Of a stretch of 64,000 nt of DNA, positions 1-7,875 are shown in pieces (within the stretch, counting starts at the first letter, position 1; each line of letters starts with the position of its first letter). The position numbers were made by a program, and so were the translations under genes. This DNA comes from CAZCVI01 sp964502145 (lineage in GTDB: Bacteria; Acidobacteriota; Aminicenantia; UBA2199): positions 18,890 to 82,889 of the forward strand of contig CAZCVI010000028.1 of the NCBI GenBank assembly GCA_964502145.1, in the 5' to 3' direction. Below the pieces are notes generated by a model. It ran no database searches, was not told the origin of the DNA, and saw nothing but the letters and a program-made list of their open reading frames with translations.

Positions 1-543
1 CGTGCCGGGTTGTGCTTCATATTTTACTTCTTGGAGTGCCACCAGTACCAGTTTATCTTTAGTCCTGATAAAAGCAAGTACAGTGGCGTCTTTTTCCAAC
101 TGAAACTCCTTGACGTAATTGAGGTTCTTGTTGGTATCAAACAATAGGATTCTCCCACTTCCAGCAAGTTGGGGTGGAGTGTCCAAATTTACTTTGATTA
201 TAAAGTCATTTATAATCCAATTGGTATTTCCAATGGTGTTATTGGAGGGTATCGCAAATCTTCCCTTGGCTTCGTTCCTGATTTGTTTTATATCCCCTTG
301 AAAGGAATTCTTGATCTGTTGGAATAAGGTGTCATCCTTTCCCAGCGGGGTAAGCTGCAAAACTGCGACTTGATCTTCAGAAATTTTTTGAGATGACTCA
401 GAATTCCTCAACTCTCCAGAGAATAGGGAAACGGCCACATAGTACTTTTTGTTTTCTGATGGTTCCACACCAAACAAAGCGGGATGAATTATCCCCAAAA
501 AGATTATTAACAGCCCACCTAATGCCATTTTATTTTCTATCAT
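1..543 (-). CDS. Secreted protein of unknown function, 3' end outside window
   Basis: An open frame of 181 codons runs leftward from ATG at 543 to the window edge without a stop, so the C-terminus is missing. A ribosome site (GGAG, eight bases before ATG) supports the start. The first 25 residues are a hydrophobic stretch typical of a signal peptide or membrane anchor (GGLLIIFLGIIHPALFG). The rest is soluble, with motifs such as VAVLQLTPLGKDD and GSGRILLFDTNKN that I do not recognise. It lies downstream of the two Cys-rich peptide genes but behind a strong hairpin terminator, so it may be a separate unit or a read-through gene of the RiPP operon. Codon use and frame are clean; the function is unknown. 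Confidence 0.7.
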   Translation of the reverse strand, partial: MIENKMALGGLLIIFLGIIHPALFGVEPSENKKYYVAVSLFSGELRNSESSQKISEDQVAVLQLTPLGKDDTLFQQIKNSFQGDIKQIRNEAKGRFAIPSNNTIGNTNWIINDFIIKVNLDTPPQLAGSGRILLFDTNKNLNYVKEFQLEKDATVLAFIRTKDKLVLVALQEVKYEAQPGT

Positions 544-592
544 GTTTATTGCTCCAAATCTATTATTATCTTTTTTATTTAAGTAAAAGCAA

Positions 593-609
593 GGGGGCTT
601 TCGCCCCCC
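593..609 (-). terminator. Intrinsic terminator after Cys-rich peptide genes
   Basis: On the minus strand GGGGGC and GCCCCC pair around a GAAA tetraloop and are followed by a T-rich stretch (TTGCTTTTACTT). It sits 40 bases beyond the stop of the last peptide gene and 50 bases before the next start, so it should end the RiPP operon. Confidence 0.75.
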
Positions 610-648
610 GTTTAACTTCCAATTTTAACCCAATTGCCTTTGGTGGAA

Positions 649-789
649 TTATTTCGTAAGACCTGAAGTGCAACTACAGACATTCAATCCACTTGAGCAA
701 TCGCAATCATTCCAAGTGACCGGACAATCTTGTCCGAACACACCTGACAAAATGTCATAACCTTCAATTGGTTCCGTAATCCAATTCAT
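649..789 (-). CDS. Cys-rich RiPP precursor peptide 1 (46 aa)
   Basis: A 46-codon frame starts at ATG 789, preceded by a consensus AGGAGG six bases upstream. The product begins MNWITEPIEGYDIL and ends in a Cys-rich tail, CPVTWNDCDCSSGLNVCSC, with Cys at positions 22, 29, 31, 38 and 40. It is a paralogue of the peptide at 851-1006: both share W3, P7, E9, the D12-I13-L14 block and C22. A conserved N-terminal leader with a divergent Cys/Ser/Thr/Gly-rich tail, next to a radical SAM/SPASM maturase, is the pattern of a sactipeptide or ranthipeptide precursor. I infer that the tail after about residue 20 is the modified core. No GG-type protease site is obvious. Substrate status is an inference from context; the reading frame and ribosome site are seen directly. 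Confidence 0.75.
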   Translation of the reverse strand: MNWITEPIEGYDILSGVFGQDCPVTWNDCDCSSGLNVCSCTSGLTK

Positions 790-850
790 AAAATCCTCCT
801 TTCTAATGTGTTTTTTGTTCTTAAATCATAAAAACCACTACTCTTCTGGT

Positions 851-1006
851 TCAGCCAGAGATGTTGAGTGAGCCTGAGCAAGTGCATGAAGAATATCTCT
901 GCAAACATGAACCGATACTGGTAAACGCGTGGGAGTCACAACAGGATACTATCCCAAAGGGAATCAAGATGTCCATTTCTTCTGTGGGTGATACAAGCCA
1001 TTCCAT
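851..1006 (-). CDS. Cys-rich RiPP precursor peptide 2 (51 aa)
   Basis: A 51-codon frame starts at ATG 1006 with AAAGGAGG in the short space after the maturase stop, so it is almost certainly translated from the same message. It begins MEWLVSPTEEMDIL and has Cys at 22, 23, 34, 41 and 43, the last two in SSCTCSGS. The leader matches peptide 1 (W3, P7, E9, DIL) while the tail differs, as expected for two substrates sharing one leader-recognising enzyme. Five Cys in about 50 residues resembles the density of Cys-rich ranthipeptide precursors, though the spacing fits no family I can name with certainty. The product is likely thioether-bridged by the radical SAM enzyme at 1020-2381. Confidence 0.75.
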   Translation of the reverse strand: MEWLVSPTEEMDILIPFGIVSCCDSHAFTSIGSCLQRYSSCTCSGSLNISG

Positions 1007-1019
1007 AATTTTACCTCCT

Positions 1020-2381
1020 TTATTTATTCGCTAATTCTTGTGCTTTAGACTGCAAAAAAACCTGCAATTTCTCCTCCATCAACATTTTCCAGGGAGTGCA
1101 GTTATAATTTTTATCCGCTGCAAGTTTTTCTTTTTGTTTTATGGGTACATAAGGACAACCTCCACCACAGATGGGAAATAAGCCACACTGACGGCATCCT
1201 GAGGATTGGGCTAATGGGTCATAAGCCAACCATTCCATGATCTTGCCATTAATTTGCAATGGTGCCTTGACATGACCCACAAAGGCTTCGGGATTATTAA
1301 TGTCAGACCAGCATTTATGAATATCACCGGTAGGCTCAATCACAAAACCATGGGGAGTGACTGCACTACAGAGACTTTGATGACGGGGGTAAAGACTGGA
1401 GGAAGTAAATCCGCTGGCAATCAATTTTTTTTGGAAATCAATTTCTGCCTGGGAAAACTCATTCATGGAGAAACATGTTGGTAAAATATCCCTGCATTTA
1501 TTGGTCCATTCCCGGGTATAACCCAGGTAGACAGAGAGATCATTGGAATTGTTCAAATACCCCTTTTCCTTGAATATTTCAAGCAATTCCATGGTGTTGT
1601 TGATGTTTGTTTTATCCACGTTCACCCTAACGGTAATGGGAATTATTCCAAACACATCGCCCACGTTTTTCATAATCGTGGTAAAAGAACTCTTTTTGCT
1701 ATCCTTCAAGCCCCGACGGGCGTCGTGAATGACCTGCGGACCGTCGATAGTGATTTGCATACTTTTTACTTGGCGACTTTTTAACGATATGGCTGTCTTT
1801 TTATTCAACAGTGTTCCGTTTGTGACGATCATAGCCCCGTATGTGACGTGGTGCTCTTTGCACAGCTTAATTAATTTATCGGACAATGAAAAAATATATT
1901 TTTTATTGAGCAACGGTTCGCCCCCATACCAGGTTAAACTGAGGGCTCGATAGCCACAGGTCAGAATTCTTTCCTTGGCGAAGTTAACAATATCATCTTC
2001 AAGCCCATCATAAGGATAGTTGGCAGGGCGTTCCCCCTGGTAGCAATATTGGCACTTCATATTGCAGGCGTCCGTACTTAAGATTGTCAGGGATAGATTT
2101 TTTTGTCCATATTTGCCCATATTAAACCGGGTTCTTAGGAATTCAATTTCATCATAATCTTTGTCCACAATGAGATGTCCCTTTAACATGGCAGTGATTA
2201 ACTCTTTTTTGGACTCATCTTTTGCAAGTTTTGCGACACCCTCATCGCCCGCCTTGAGAAGGTTATATATCTCTGGCTCCAATTTGGCTAGACCATTGCT
2301 GATACTATTGTAGATGAGATATTTTTGTTCAGATTCAATAAAATAAAAATGGTTATAGTTTGAAATTTTGTATTGATTCAA
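1020..2381 (-). CDS. Radical SAM/SPASM peptide maturase
   Basis: This 453-residue enzyme has the radical SAM cluster motif C106-x3-C110-x2-C113 (CNMKCQYC), the GGEP motif near 153-156, and a C-terminal SPASM region with Cys at 338, 357, 396, 399, 405, 409 and 428 (CRQCGLFPICGGGCPY) for two auxiliary iron-sulfur clusters. The first 90 residues, before the barrel, are of the size that could hold a peptide-binding (RRE-like) region. Such enzymes form thioether or C-C links in ribosomal peptides. The start is TTG at 2381, nine bases after GGAGG. Two Cys-rich peptides follow within 15 and 60 bases. A promoter lies at 2505-2533, and a short frame overlaps its start. No protease or full ABC exporter is in the same operon. 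Confidence 0.9.
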   Translation of the reverse strand: MNQYKISNYNHFYFIESEQKYLIYNSISNGLAKLEPEIYNLLKAGDEGVAKLAKDESKKELITAMLKGHLIVDKDYDEIEFLRTRFNMGKYGQKNLSLTILSTDACNMKCQYCYQGERPANYPYDGLEDDIVNFAKERILTCGYRALSLTWYGGEPLLNKKYIFSLSDKLIKLCKEHHVTYGAMIVTNGTLLNKKTAISLKSRQVKSMQITIDGPQVIHDARRGLKDSKKSSFTTIMKNVGDVFGIIPITVRVNVDKTNINNTMELLEIFKEKGYLNNSNDLSVYLGYTREWTNKCRDILPTCFSMNEFSQAEIDFQKKLIASGFTSSSLYPRHQSLCSAVTPHGFVIEPTGDIHKCWSDINNPEAFVGHVKAPLQINGKIMEWLAYDPLAQSSGCRQCGLFPICGGGCPYVPIKQKEKLAADKNYNCTPWKMLMEEKLQVFLQSKAQELANK

Positions 2382-2484
2382 TCTTCCCGTCCTCCAACTG
2401 TGGTTTAGAATGCTCGAACCCAGTACACTTATCCCCCTGTTGGCTTGGCTGCTGATCAGTCACACAACACATTTTCTCATTCAT
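2353..2484 (-). CDS. Possible 43-aa peptide or leader ORF overlapping the maturase start
   Basis: The first ATG after the operon promoter opens a 43-codon frame that overlaps the radical SAM start by 29 bases in another frame. The product starts MNEKMCCVTDQQPSQQGDKC and is hydrophilic with three Cys. GAGAG stands six bases before the ATG. It could be a translational-coupling leader that exposes the TTG start of the maturase, or a third small substrate. It does not share the W-P-E-DIL leader of the two downstream peptides, which argues against its being a third precursor. Confidence 0.4.
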   Translation of the reverse strand: MNEKMCCVTDQQPSQQGDKCTGFEHSKPQLEDGKIESIQNFKL

Positions 2485-2504
2485 TTTTGCTCTCAATAAA
2501 ATAA

Positions 2505-2533
2505 ATACTATCATAGGGGAGAAAAAAAGTAAA
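2505..2533 (-). promoter_or_regulatory. Promoter of the RiPP operon
   Basis: Minus strand: TTTACT (2533-2528), a 17-base spacer ending CCCTATGA, and TAGTAT (2510-2505). The TGA just before the -10 box makes it an extended -10. The same TTTACT/17/TGATA layout occurs at 7847-7875 and 10226-10254. Confidence 0.65.
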
Positions 2534-2697
2534 GATTTTTATTTTTTTTTATAGACCATGGCTGATTAGGGAATAGCGCGGTTCTTTTGGATGCACTGGC
2601 TCAAAAAGAGAAAAAGAAAAAGTTGATACTCCCGATCAATAACCCTCCCTTTTTTCTCCCAACGGGATACCATATATATATGTCTATCAAATATAGT

Positions 2698-2763
2698 AGA
2701 CGCGACATCCTTATCGCATTGATGGGCTTCAGTGCTTGTTAATGCGAATGGGATGTCGTGTCT
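2698..2763 (+). other. Long stem-loop of unknown role
   Basis: AGACGCGACATCC (2698-2710) pairs with GGATGTCGTGTCT (2751-2763). After an internal loop, CGCATT pairs with AATGCG around a 20-base loop. The single outer mismatch is a G-U wobble if the plus strand is transcribed, which hints at a plus-strand RNA. No gene occupies this stretch; it could also be a small mobile palindrome. Confidence 0.45.
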
Positions 2764-2795
2764 ATTTATTGGGCTTCTGAATTCCCCGACTATTC

Positions 2796-2980
2796 TTTGA
2801 AAGTATCGTAAAAACATGTGGGAGTAATGGGAGTTATGGGAATTCTGGGAGGAATGGGAATTATGGGAGTTATGTGAATTATGGGATAAACAAAAATATT
2901 CCCATTAATCCCATTAATCCCATTAATCCCATAATTCCCAGAATTCCCATAACTCCCATACTTCCCATTAACTTGGCAGT
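2796..2980. repeat. 9-bp-periodic hairpin repeat, GGGAATTAT family (full copy)
   Basis: About nine GGGAnTTAT-type 9-mers are followed by a centre (GGGATAAACAAAAATATTCCC) and then by about nine inverted 9-mers, giving long complementary arms. Flanks are TTTGAAAGTATCGTAAAAAC on one side and TTAACTTGGCAGTG on the other; both recur at other copies in the window. Several spurious frames (ING or PIN tripeptide repeats) arise from the 9-bp period. Confidence 0.85.
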
Positions 2981-3022
2981 GCATTCAAGTACTGCTGTGT
3001 TTGCCAAAAGATTGCTAAAAAT

Positions 3023-3119
3023 AAAAAAAAAAAAAGCGCCGCGCCTACGAGGACTCCCCGAAGAAGATGAGGTTGAGAGTCCCGGAGGTGTTCTGCTTAA
3101 GGAACTGTAGGCGCGACGC
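3023..3119 (-). terminator. Branched GC-rich structured terminator or small RNA
   Basis: GCGCCGCGCCTAC (3036-3048) pairs with GTAGGCGCGACGC (3107-3119). Inside, GGACTC pairs with GAGTCC and GTTC with GAAC, giving a three-way junction. The one outer-stem mismatch is a G-U wobble only on the minus strand, and the minus strand continues into a run of 13 T. It lies just downstream of the membrane fusion gene ending at 3141, so it may terminate that transcript. It is far more elaborate than a normal terminator and could be a processed RNA. Confidence 0.55.
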
Positions 3120-3121
3120 CC

Positions 3122-3141
3122 GGGTCCATTTTCATGGACCC
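3122..3141 (-). other. Hairpin at the stop codon of the membrane fusion gene
   Basis: GGGTCCAT and ATGGACCC form an 8-bp perfect stem with a 4-base loop, overlapping the last base of the TAG stop. No T-run follows, so it is more likely a 3'-end protecting hairpin or part of the structured element immediately beyond it. Confidence 0.5.
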
Positions 3142-5153
3142 TAAAGAAGAAATACGTTATCACTGGTACGCGTAGTAAGCAATGACCATATCTGCGTGTT
3201 ATCATCACAATCCCAATCTCCAAAATAATCGGAATCAGGCGCGACATTTTCGGCAGTTATTAATATGGCGATCTGTTCATTCAAAACAAAATCCTTCATT
3301 GCATTAATAAGAAATTTAGACGCTTCCATAGAGGCTTCTCTGGTTATATCATGAAAAATATACAACGAACACGAACACATGGCTGCTATAGCTATCAATA
3401 CCTCTATTCGCTTGGTCTTATCCAATTGCACAAAAGGCCTAGCCATAATGATATCCAAATCTAATGCTATACAAATTTCTTTTTCCCACTTAGAATTGAT
3501 ATGCTTGGCCGCAACCGCAAAAGCAATCATATCATGTACGTACAACTCCTCTGGAAAAGAATCAGGATGACACACATACAAAAAGCGAACGGGTTCCTTC
3601 TGCTGAAGGAGATCCACATCATTGAACAGGATTCTATTCTCACTGGAAAAATAATCAGTGATGGCTTTGGATTTATAACCAGACATTATTCCATATAAAT
3701 ACTCTGCAAAACGGGGCTTTTTGGCCCGGATCACTTTTATAATGGTCGAATTTAATTGAAGATTACCCCGAAATACGCCGACTTGGGGTTTGACCTTGTC
3801 TTTTTTTGCGACATACGGGACATAAAGGACGATCTTATACCGCTGAAAAGCTAAAAAAGTGAATACGAAAAGATAAATAAGGATGATCATTATCCCAAAC
3901 AAGGTATTGTCAGGAAGAGAACTGGCGGCGTAATAGATATTCTCATTGTTTTTAATGAACGAGACAACAGGTTTCCCACGAGGAATGTGCTTTCTTTGTT
4001 TATAAAATTCAGTGAAGCCATGTTTCAACTCCTGGGTGATGCGAAAAAAATCGTTCAAACCAACATGCCCCTTGCCACTTATCTCACTGCTCAAGGAATA
4101 ATAAAAAGTGGAAAAGGTAAATAAAGAGACGGTTTGGTAAAAGGTGGTGGTCTTCCTCATCTGCTGCAGAACCTTCTTATCCACGACTCGCAAGGCTTGA
4201 TATTCGTTATTCCAAAAACTTTCAATAAGAGCTTTTTCAGTGGGTGAGTTTACATTCTTGGGATCGAATTGACCCGCCTCTTTTTTTGCCCTGGCTTCAA
4301 AATTCCATAATAATTGCCATTTATCAAGGTCTGCTTGGCCTTGGAGTTGAATGATGGTGGCCTTATCTTGGACAATCTTGTCGATCATAATGGGGATAAA
4401 ATGGACGGTGAATAACCAAACTGCCAAAATGGACGCTATACCGATAAAGTCAGATTTAAAACTGCCAAAAATGGCCCCGATCATAAAAAAAACAAAGGCA
4501 ATTAAGAGCCATATGACCAAAAACATAAGCATAAAAAGGTACTCGGTCAACGAGAATATGATACCATGGAAAAGAGGCAGGATAAGAGCAAGCGCAAATA
4601 CGAGGGTAAAAAAAATACAAATCAATAGCAAACGGGAAAGGATGATATACACAAAGGTATTCCTGCCAGACACCAAAGAGGCACAGTAACGCATATAAGG
4701 CTTATTCCGAAAGGTGGAATACCCATAAAAAAGCATCAGAATGGACCCCATAAGCAATAAAATCCCTGCAAAATCATTATTGGCTCTATTCTTTTCTGAG
4801 AAAGAGTTTCTGCCATTCATGGAATGAGACAGATTCAAATCTATGCCAGCATTTGTAACAGCAGTGAGATCAGAAAATAATCCGGAGGTGTAGAAAAAAA
4901 TGCTCATGGGTGGTGGCAGGTATTTAACATGAACTCCAGAATTGGAATAAAACTGATAACTTATATGCCTCTCCACTATTGAACGTTGGGTCACCTTATG
5001 TGTTTTGGCGTTTGCTAACTCACCATAGTATTGAACTGTCCCATTCTGGACAAAGTACAGAACCACCAAAAGAAAGAGGCTTGGCAAGGCGATCATTTTA
5101 ATCGTGGCTAGAATTCTGGCGTCACTTCTAACCATTTTCATGAGCAATCTCAT
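3141..5153 (-). CDS. ABC-2-type membrane protein fused to a degenerate nucleotide-binding domain
   Basis: The 670-residue protein has a first membrane helix near residues 20-38, a large extracytoplasmic loop, then clusters of hydrophobic helices (about 130-260 and one near 430-455), as in ABC-2 permeases with a periplasmic insert. The cytoplasmic C-terminal part (about 470-670) aligns by eye with the same part of the 10897-12219 protein: DVDLLQQ...FLYVCHPDSFPEEL, LDKTKRIEVLIAIAAM and SLYIFHD mirror the Q-loop, signature and Walker B regions of an ABC ATPase, but no Walker A GxxGxGK is present and the DE pair is replaced by HD. It should therefore bind nucleotide poorly if at all. The start has AAGGAGG seven bases upstream. 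It is the last gene of a unit with a HTH regulator and a secreted helical protein. Export or immunity for the nearby peptides is my inference. Confidence 0.75.
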   Translation of the reverse strand: MRLLMKMVRSDARILATIKMIALPSLFLLVVLYFVQNGTVQYYGELANAKTHKVTQRSIVERHISYQFYSNSGVHVKYLPPPMSIFFYTSGLFSDLTAVTNAGIDLNLSHSMNGRNSFSEKNRANNDFAGILLLMGSILMLFYGYSTFRNKPYMRYCASLVSGRNTFVYIILSRLLLICIFFTLVFALALILPLFHGIIFSLTEYLFMLMFLVIWLLIAFVFFMIGAIFGSFKSDFIGIASILAVWLFTVHFIPIMIDKIVQDKATIIQLQGQADLDKWQLLWNFEARAKKEAGQFDPKNVNSPTEKALIESFWNNEYQALRVVDKKVLQQMRKTTTFYQTVSLFTFSTFYYSLSSEISGKGHVGLNDFFRITQELKHGFTEFYKQRKHIPRGKPVVSFIKNNENIYYAASSLPDNTLFGIMIILIYLFVFTFLAFQRYKIVLYVPYVAKKDKVKPQVGVFRGNLQLNSTIIKVIRAKKPRFAEYLYGIMSGYKSKAITDYFSSENRILFNDVDLLQQKEPVRFLYVCHPDSFPEELYVHDMIAFAVAAKHINSKWEKEICIALDLDIIMARPFVQLDKTKRIEVLIAIAAMCSCSLYIFHDITREASMEASKFLINAMKDFVLNEQIAILITAENVAPDSDYFGDWDCDDNTQIWSLLTTRTSDNVFLL

Positions 5154-5206
5154 GGGCTCCTCCTTGTGGGTGTTTGGGACTTTTTTATCAATTGGGTTTT
5201 GCCTCG

Positions 5207-5893
5207 TTATTTTTTTTCAAATTGTATTTTGCTTTTTGAAAGGCTGTGAAAAATCTGGGCAGGATATTGGCCAAACAGGAGGTGGGAGGCTAACATCTGA
5301 TTGATTTTCCATGTTTCGGTCAATGATACGGTTTTCCCTTCATTGGATGCAAGAATCAATTGCGTTAACTGCTCACTCATTTGCTCTGTCCTCTCGACTA
5401 TCCGGCTATACAATCCGAGAATGTCGCCGATAGAAAGATAGGCTTTGACCTCGTTAAATATCTCTTGATTGATATACTGGCGCTGTGTTAAGGCGAACTG
5501 AGCGTAATCAAACTTGCCCAAGGCAGTTATGATTATAGGATCAAGTGGGCTAATGACAGCGGCAGCATATAAATCCCGGTAATGTTGGTTGGCCTGCCGC
5601 ATGGAAAGAGCAGCTTTTTCCAACAGTACCATTATTTCCCGGGCATTCTCGCCATCCACGGTTATGGCTTCGGTAATTTTTAAGTATTCCATGATATTGG
5701 CATACGCATCTAAAAAACTGGTAGCTCCCTGTACAATAAAAAACTCAGTGGCATTAATCTTGTCACTGGTGGCACTAAATGCAATCTCTGATTTATTATT
5801 CATCCACCGTGGAAAGCCATTCATTGCGCCACAGGTCAGAATAAGTATAGTCAGTGTGATTCTTTTAAAGGTGTTTTTTTTGTCGTTATTCAT
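5207..5893 (-). CDS. Helical exported protein of unknown function
   Basis: This 228-residue product has a short hydrophobic N-terminus (ITLTILILTCGAMNGFP) that looks like a signal peptide or lipoprotein signal, followed by an almost all-helical soluble part without recognised motifs. Its ATG overlaps the stop of the HTH gene by four bases (ATGA), so the two are translationally coupled, and the membrane fusion gene begins 54 bases after its stop. It probably works outside the membrane with that transporter-like protein. I do not recognise the family. Confidence 0.65.
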   Translation of the reverse strand: MNNDKKNTFKRITLTILILTCGAMNGFPRWMNNKSEIAFSATSDKINATEFFIVQGATSFLDAYANIMEYLKITEAITVDGENAREIMVLLEKAALSMRQANQHYRDLYAAAVISPLDPIIITALGKFDYAQFALTQRQYINQEIFNEVKAYLSIGDILGLYSRIVERTEQMSEQLTQLILASNEGKTVSLTETWKINQMLASHLLFGQYPAQIFHSLSKSKIQFEKK

Positions 5894-6396
5894 TGTAAAT
5901 GCTCCTTGGTATTTTCTTTACCCTGGTTTAGGGTGGATTTTGAACTATTTTCAATCTCAAGCTTTAGAAGTTCTACGGAAGGGGAAACCCCCACTTCTTC
6001 TTTGATGACAGATTGGAATTCAAACAGGGTATCAGTAGCTCTTTTAAGAAGAATACTACGATAAATAGGCGAACGCTGAATGAACCAGAGTATATTCTTC
6101 CATTCACTGCTTAATTCTCCAAAAGAATTCTCAGCCTGGGGTGTGAGATGGGATTGAAAACTTTGTTTATACGCGTGGCCGACTCCATGAAGGATGAATT
6201 CGAGGTTCACATTGAAGCGCGTAGAGAGGCGGAATAAGATTTCAAAGCCAGGACGAATCTTGCCATTCTCCACTTCAGAAAGCGTCGGGACGGACACATC
6301 CAACCTCTTGGCAAACTCATTTTGATAGATACCAATGTCTTTTCTGATGCCTTTTATCCGCATACCAATCGCCATTAAATTTTCACTGTCATTCAT
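5890..6396 (-). CDS. XRE-type HTH regulator with C-terminal extension
   Basis: Residues about 8-70 form a classic lambda-repressor-like HTH (GMRIKGIRKDIGIYQNEFAK, then SVPTLSEVENGKIRPGFEIL). The last 100 residues include WKNILWFIQRSPIYRSILL, which matches in position and character YKNISWLIYAMENPSQKELL of the regulator at 12323-12769. Both regulators accompany a permease/degenerate-NBD fusion gene. The gene heads a three-gene leftward unit, overlapping the next ATG by four bases. An extended -10 promoter stands directly upstream, and a repeated CTTGGATT there may be an operator. Confidence 0.8.
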   Translation of the reverse strand: MNDSENLMAIGMRIKGIRKDIGIYQNEFAKRLDVSVPTLSEVENGKIRPGFEILFRLSTRFNVNLEFILHGVGHAYKQSFQSHLTPQAENSFGELSSEWKNILWFIQRSPIYRSILLKRATDTLFEFQSVIKEEVGVSPSVELLKLEIENSSKSTLNQGKENTKEHLQ

Positions 6397-6404
6397 AAGT
6401 GGGT

Positions 6405-6433
6405 ATTATACCACTGAATCCAAGATTTTTCCA
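6405..6433 (-). promoter_or_regulatory. Promoter of the HTH/membrane-fusion operon
   Basis: Minus strand: TGGTATAAT (extended -10, TATAAT at 6410-6405), 17 bases after a weak TGGAAA. CTTGGATT occurs twice within about 50 bases, once overlapping the spacer, and could be the regulator's own binding site. Confidence 0.5.
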
Positions 6434-6518
6434 TACTTTGGAGCCATTTTATAATCCAAGGACGCATTTTGTATACCTATATATATATGTATAGGTCTGC
6501 GAAAAAAAAATGAGGGTC

Positions 6519-7589
6519 TCATTTTTTGCTCACAAAACTATAGATATTGATGATGCACTGATCCGTGCCCTCGTCACGTGCAGGATGGCCATTTTGATAG
6601 GTGTAATACTTCCCATCCTTGACGTCCAGCAGGTAATCGTCGAGAAACACAGTTGTTTCAAGCTTAAAACTGTCGGCATTGTAAATAAGCAGCGCAAACT
6701 TCTTCAACTTCGGGTTGGCGGTGCGCATCTGCAAAATCAAGCGATTGTGATCGACAACCATCTCCTCAATAGCAGAATATCCCCGATCACAGTCTTGTAA
6801 ATATTTCAGGCGCGCTTCCCAGGTAGCTAATTCATATTGTCGCTCCCACCTGTAGAAGGTCTTGGGCATCTTCTTATAAAAAGAAGGCACCTTAAGCTGA
6901 ACCTCTTTGCTGACGGCCAAGGTATCGGCAGAAATAACGGAGAGTTTGAGTTCATTGGCTGCCAAAAAAAATACGCGATCTGAATGGTAACCAGCCAAAT
7001 GGGATATAATTTCAAACTGCAACGTGGGTCCATCAATAGCAACAGGGCAAAAATTCTTCAAGGTTGTCCCATTCTGGGCGAACACTTTGAGACGGAAATG
7101 CCTTCTAAGAAAACGATTCTTGGGATTATCATCGATTTTTAAGGCCTCCAAACCAGAGATAAAAAATTTGCCATGGTAAAAAAGTCCCTCCTCGATAATA
7201 TGGATCGATTGGCCGCGTTGGAGTGCTTTTGTTTCCTTCCAGACATAGGTCCCGCCTTTTCGGGTGAATACGTTAATGATATCGGGTTGAGCGACTATGG
7301 CCAAATCATCGTTATAGAAGAAAGCGGTGCTGATCCCCGTTAAACGGGCTGGGGGTTGCTTTAAATAACCAAACGGGGTTATTTTCTTGGGGGTGATGAT
7401 GACACTATGCTCATTTCTAAGAGCTGCGACAAGGTGGTTATCCTTATCAATGAAAGAATAGACATCAGTAGTGAATACAGGACTATGTTTCCACTGCGCA
7501 ACGCGTTTGAACTCTGTCTTATTTTGCGAAAATAAGTGTGACAGTATCAAAAAGAAAAAAATGATGGGGAAGACGGGTGACTTATTCAT
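6519..7589 (-). CDS. Secreted six-bladed beta-propeller-like protein (copy 1)
   Basis: The 356-residue product has a signal peptide (FPIIFFFLILSHLFSQ) and repeated short strand patterns (FSFIDKDNHLVAAL, DVFTRKGGTYVWKETK, GLFYHGKFFISGLE) typical of six-bladed propellers. It is a clear paralogue of the protein at 8786-9856: same length, and the same C-terminus down to CIINIYSFVSKK. The start has GGAGGTG ten bases upstream. A decayed small-peptide gene overlaps its start, whereas copy 2 has an intact peptide gene in the same place. The arrangement resembles propeller/NVEALA-peptide pairs of Bacteroidota, where the role is unknown; that comparison is by layout only. Confidence 0.75.
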   Translation of the reverse strand: MNKSPVFPIIFFFLILSHLFSQNKTEFKRVAQWKHSPVFTTDVYSFIDKDNHLVAALRNEHSVIITPKKITPFGYLKQPPARLTGISTAFFYNDDLAIVAQPDIINVFTRKGGTYVWKETKALQRGQSIHIIEEGLFYHGKFFISGLEALKIDDNPKNRFLRRHFRLKVFAQNGTTLKNFCPVAIDGPTLQFEIISHLAGYHSDRVFFLAANELKLSVISADTLAVSKEVQLKVPSFYKKMPKTFYRWERQYELATWEARLKYLQDCDRGYSAIEEMVVDHNRLILQMRTANPKLKKFALLIYNADSFKLETTVFLDDYLLDVKDGKYYTYQNGHPARDEGTDQCIINIYSFVSKK

Positions 7590-7767
7590 TTATAGATACA
7601 CCTCCACTGCGAAATTTATTAAGAATTGGCTTCTGCTGATTGATTATGAGTGGTATATGGCGACTTTTTGCCATGAAGATAGAGCAAGCGTTCCCGATTG
7701 CCGCGGATTTCTCAGATAACACAAGCAAGGTCACAAAAACAGTCAATATGCACACCATGATCACCAC
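7582..7767 (-). pseudogene. Decayed small exported-peptide gene
   Basis: The frame encodes a membrane/signal stretch (VIMVCILTVFVTLLVLSEKS) closely matching the start of the peptide at 9932-10132 (VIIMVFLLAVLAVLIVLPEK). It lacks that gene's ATG and ribosome site: only GTG codons after an in-frame TGA are available, and the nearest ATG (7777) is in another frame. The Cys-rich tail of the homologue is also missing, although the promoter upstream is intact. I read it as a frameshifted relic; a translated GTG-start variant cannot be excluded. Confidence 0.45.
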
Positions 7768-7846
7768 TCAAACTCATATAGCGTCAATATTTCAGCTCAA
7801 CAACACCCTGTCCTTGTTGAAATTAAGAAACAGTAGTTGCAAAATA

Positions 7847-7875
7847 ATTGTATCACAGCTTATCTGAGAAGTAAA
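7847..7875 (-). promoter_or_regulatory. Promoter of peptide/propeller unit 1
   Basis: Minus strand: TTTACT (7875-7870), a 17-base spacer ending CTGTGA, then TACAAT (7852-7847). It matches the promoters of peptide/propeller unit 2 and of the RiPP operon in -35 box, spacing and extended -10. Confidence 0.65.

Noticed and set aside
2790..3247. Frames rich in ING, PIN or GLMG tripeptides near 2.8-3.2 kb
   Set aside because: They are translations of 9-bp repeats; the same effect gives PVSPVS frames at 60.6 kb.
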